From an uncultured Bdellovibrionales bacterium (GTDB taxonomy: Bacteria; Bdellovibrionota; FAC87; UBA2466), in contig CALCZU010000067.1 in assembly GCA_937903155.1 (NCBI GenBank), positions 1-14,046 of the forward strand: a stretch of DNA of 14,046 bases. Reading direction: 5' to 3'. Below are positions 13,410 to 14,046 of the stretch, piece by piece. A program made the position numbers and the translations under genes. How positions within the stretch are numbered: the first letter of the stretch is position 1; each line of letters begins with the position of its first letter. The notes beneath the pieces are model-generated. The model saw only the letters and a program-made list of their open reading frames with translations, was not told the origin of the DNA and ran no database searches.

Positions 13410-14046
13410 TTAGCGAAGTTCCCAATAGTAATTTCCGCCGTTTACGGGGAGGACTAACTTCGAGAAGTTTGCTGAGTGAGCGCCGGACTCAAAAGGCTGA
13501 CAGGATTTTTGTGAGACCGTTCCGTTGAAATTGGGGTTAACGCAGAATGAAGTTCCAATTCCCCACGCTGCATTTTTGTGACTGTCTTGAGCGTGTGCGT
13601 AGATTTCGCCTTGGTAGTTTAGTTTTACTAAGACGCAACTTCCGCGTGCAATTCTCCACCATCCTTCAGTGACCATTTCGCCGTCTTTTGGGTAAGCGAG
13701 AATCGCATACGGGACGTATTGCAATGTTCGGTTACAGATGTGGATATTGGTCGGTGCAAGAGGCGTGGGTCCGATGACCGGCGGCTCGACGGGGACTGGA
13801 GCTGCGACGGTTTCCATGTAGACTGGAATGGAACATTTTAGATTGTGCGGACCATTCAGAGTTAAGCTGATGGAGGACGTAAAAGATCCTTCTCCTTTAT
13901 TTAGAGAAAACTTTTGTGCGGTTTTATCATGAAGCACGGCATCTTCTTTGATTCCTAAATGCGTCGTGTACACATCCGAAATTTCCACGTCTTTGCAGAA
14001 TGTCGGAACCGCGAATCTGAAGAATTTTACTTTTCCGGCTTGTTTC
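13410..14046 (-). CDS. DUF1036 domain protein, 5' end outside the window
   Basis: The reading frame stays open to the right edge, so the true start lies beyond it and about 211 residues are visible. An in-frame GTG at 13988 is probably not the start. After a Pro-rich linker (VAAPVPVEPPVIGPTPLAP) comes a DUF1036 domain, seen in ICNRTLQYVPYAILAYP, EGWWRIARGSCVLV and the closing FCVNPNFNGTVSQKSC. The family has no established biochemical role and is often secreted or periplasmic; the Cys pairs would suit disulfides. The N-terminal part contains beta-rich sequence (FTSSISLTLNGPHNLKCSIPVY) of unknown type. It ends at a strong terminator and is not in the following operon. Confidence 0.75.
   Translation of the reverse strand, partial: KQAGKVKFFRFAVPTFCKDVEISDVYTTHLGIKEDAVLHDKTAQKFSLNKGEGSFTSSISLTLNGPHNLKCSIPVYMETVAAPVPVEPPVIGPTPLAPTNIHICNRTLQYVPYAILAYPKDGEMVTEGWWRIARGSCVLVKLNYQGEIYAHAQDSHKNAAWGIGTSFCVNPNFNGTVSQKSCQPFESGAHSANFSKLVLPVNGGNYYWELR

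Noticed and set aside
1..14046. CRISPR arrays, insertion sequences, prophage genes
   Set aside because: No regularly spaced direct repeats, transposase motifs or phage structural genes were seen on either strand.

Overview
The window reads as chromosomal DNA of a Gram-negative bacterium. The visible clues are a tgt-yajC-secD-secF cluster, an oxygen-independent HemJ, a queuosine transglycosylase, short intergenic gaps with many 4-17 bp gene overlaps, Shine-Dalgarno sites of the AGGAG type, and moderate GC with AT-rich spacers. The mix fits a Bdellovibrionota/Deltaproteobacteria-like lineage. That assignment is an inference from gene content, not a proof.

Layout. Positions 1-381 hold no recognisable protein gene. 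They contain two candidate + strand terminators and a large 27-bp inverted repeat. A tRNA-Thr (anticodon CGT) follows on the minus strand, then a minus-strand run: dnaA-type initiator gene, hemJ (17-bp overlap with dnaA) and xseA. The 351-bp gene-free stretch upstream of dnaA (3702-4052) is AT-rich. It holds two perfect DnaA boxes, one near-perfect box and a perfect 13-bp inverted repeat with a third degenerate copy, which makes it the best candidate replication origin, or at least a DnaA-autoregulated promoter. The DnaA is divergent (altered P-loop first residue, altered sensor-1 motif, a one-residue-shorter DNA-recognition motif), and no dnaN, recF or gyrB lies beside it.

Upstream lies a solitary arginase-family ureohydrolase gene (HutG-like, minus strand). 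It is divergent from a + strand gene for an unrecognised multi-pass membrane protein. Next is a compact two-gene + strand module: a minimal nucleotidyltransferase (AbiEii-like) overlapping by ATGA with a ribbon-helix-helix protein. This looks like a type II toxin-antitoxin pair. Its promoter carries two tandem palindromes ending exactly at the start codon, which suggests autorepression and leaderless translation. The module's stop codon overlaps the stop codon of asnS on the other strand.

From 6964 to 13263 runs one long minus-strand operon. In transcription order it is: DUF374/LPLAT-like acyltransferase, tgt, yajC, secD, secF, asnS. The genes overlap or nearly abut, apart from a 50-bp yajC-secD gap containing a perfect 8-bp hairpin. 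YajC-SecD-SecF form the accessory complex that uses the proton-motive force to help SecYEG complete export. Tgt and AsnRS are tRNA-related. A REP-like repeat and a strong rho-independent terminator separate this operon from a 5'-truncated DUF1036 gene at the right edge.
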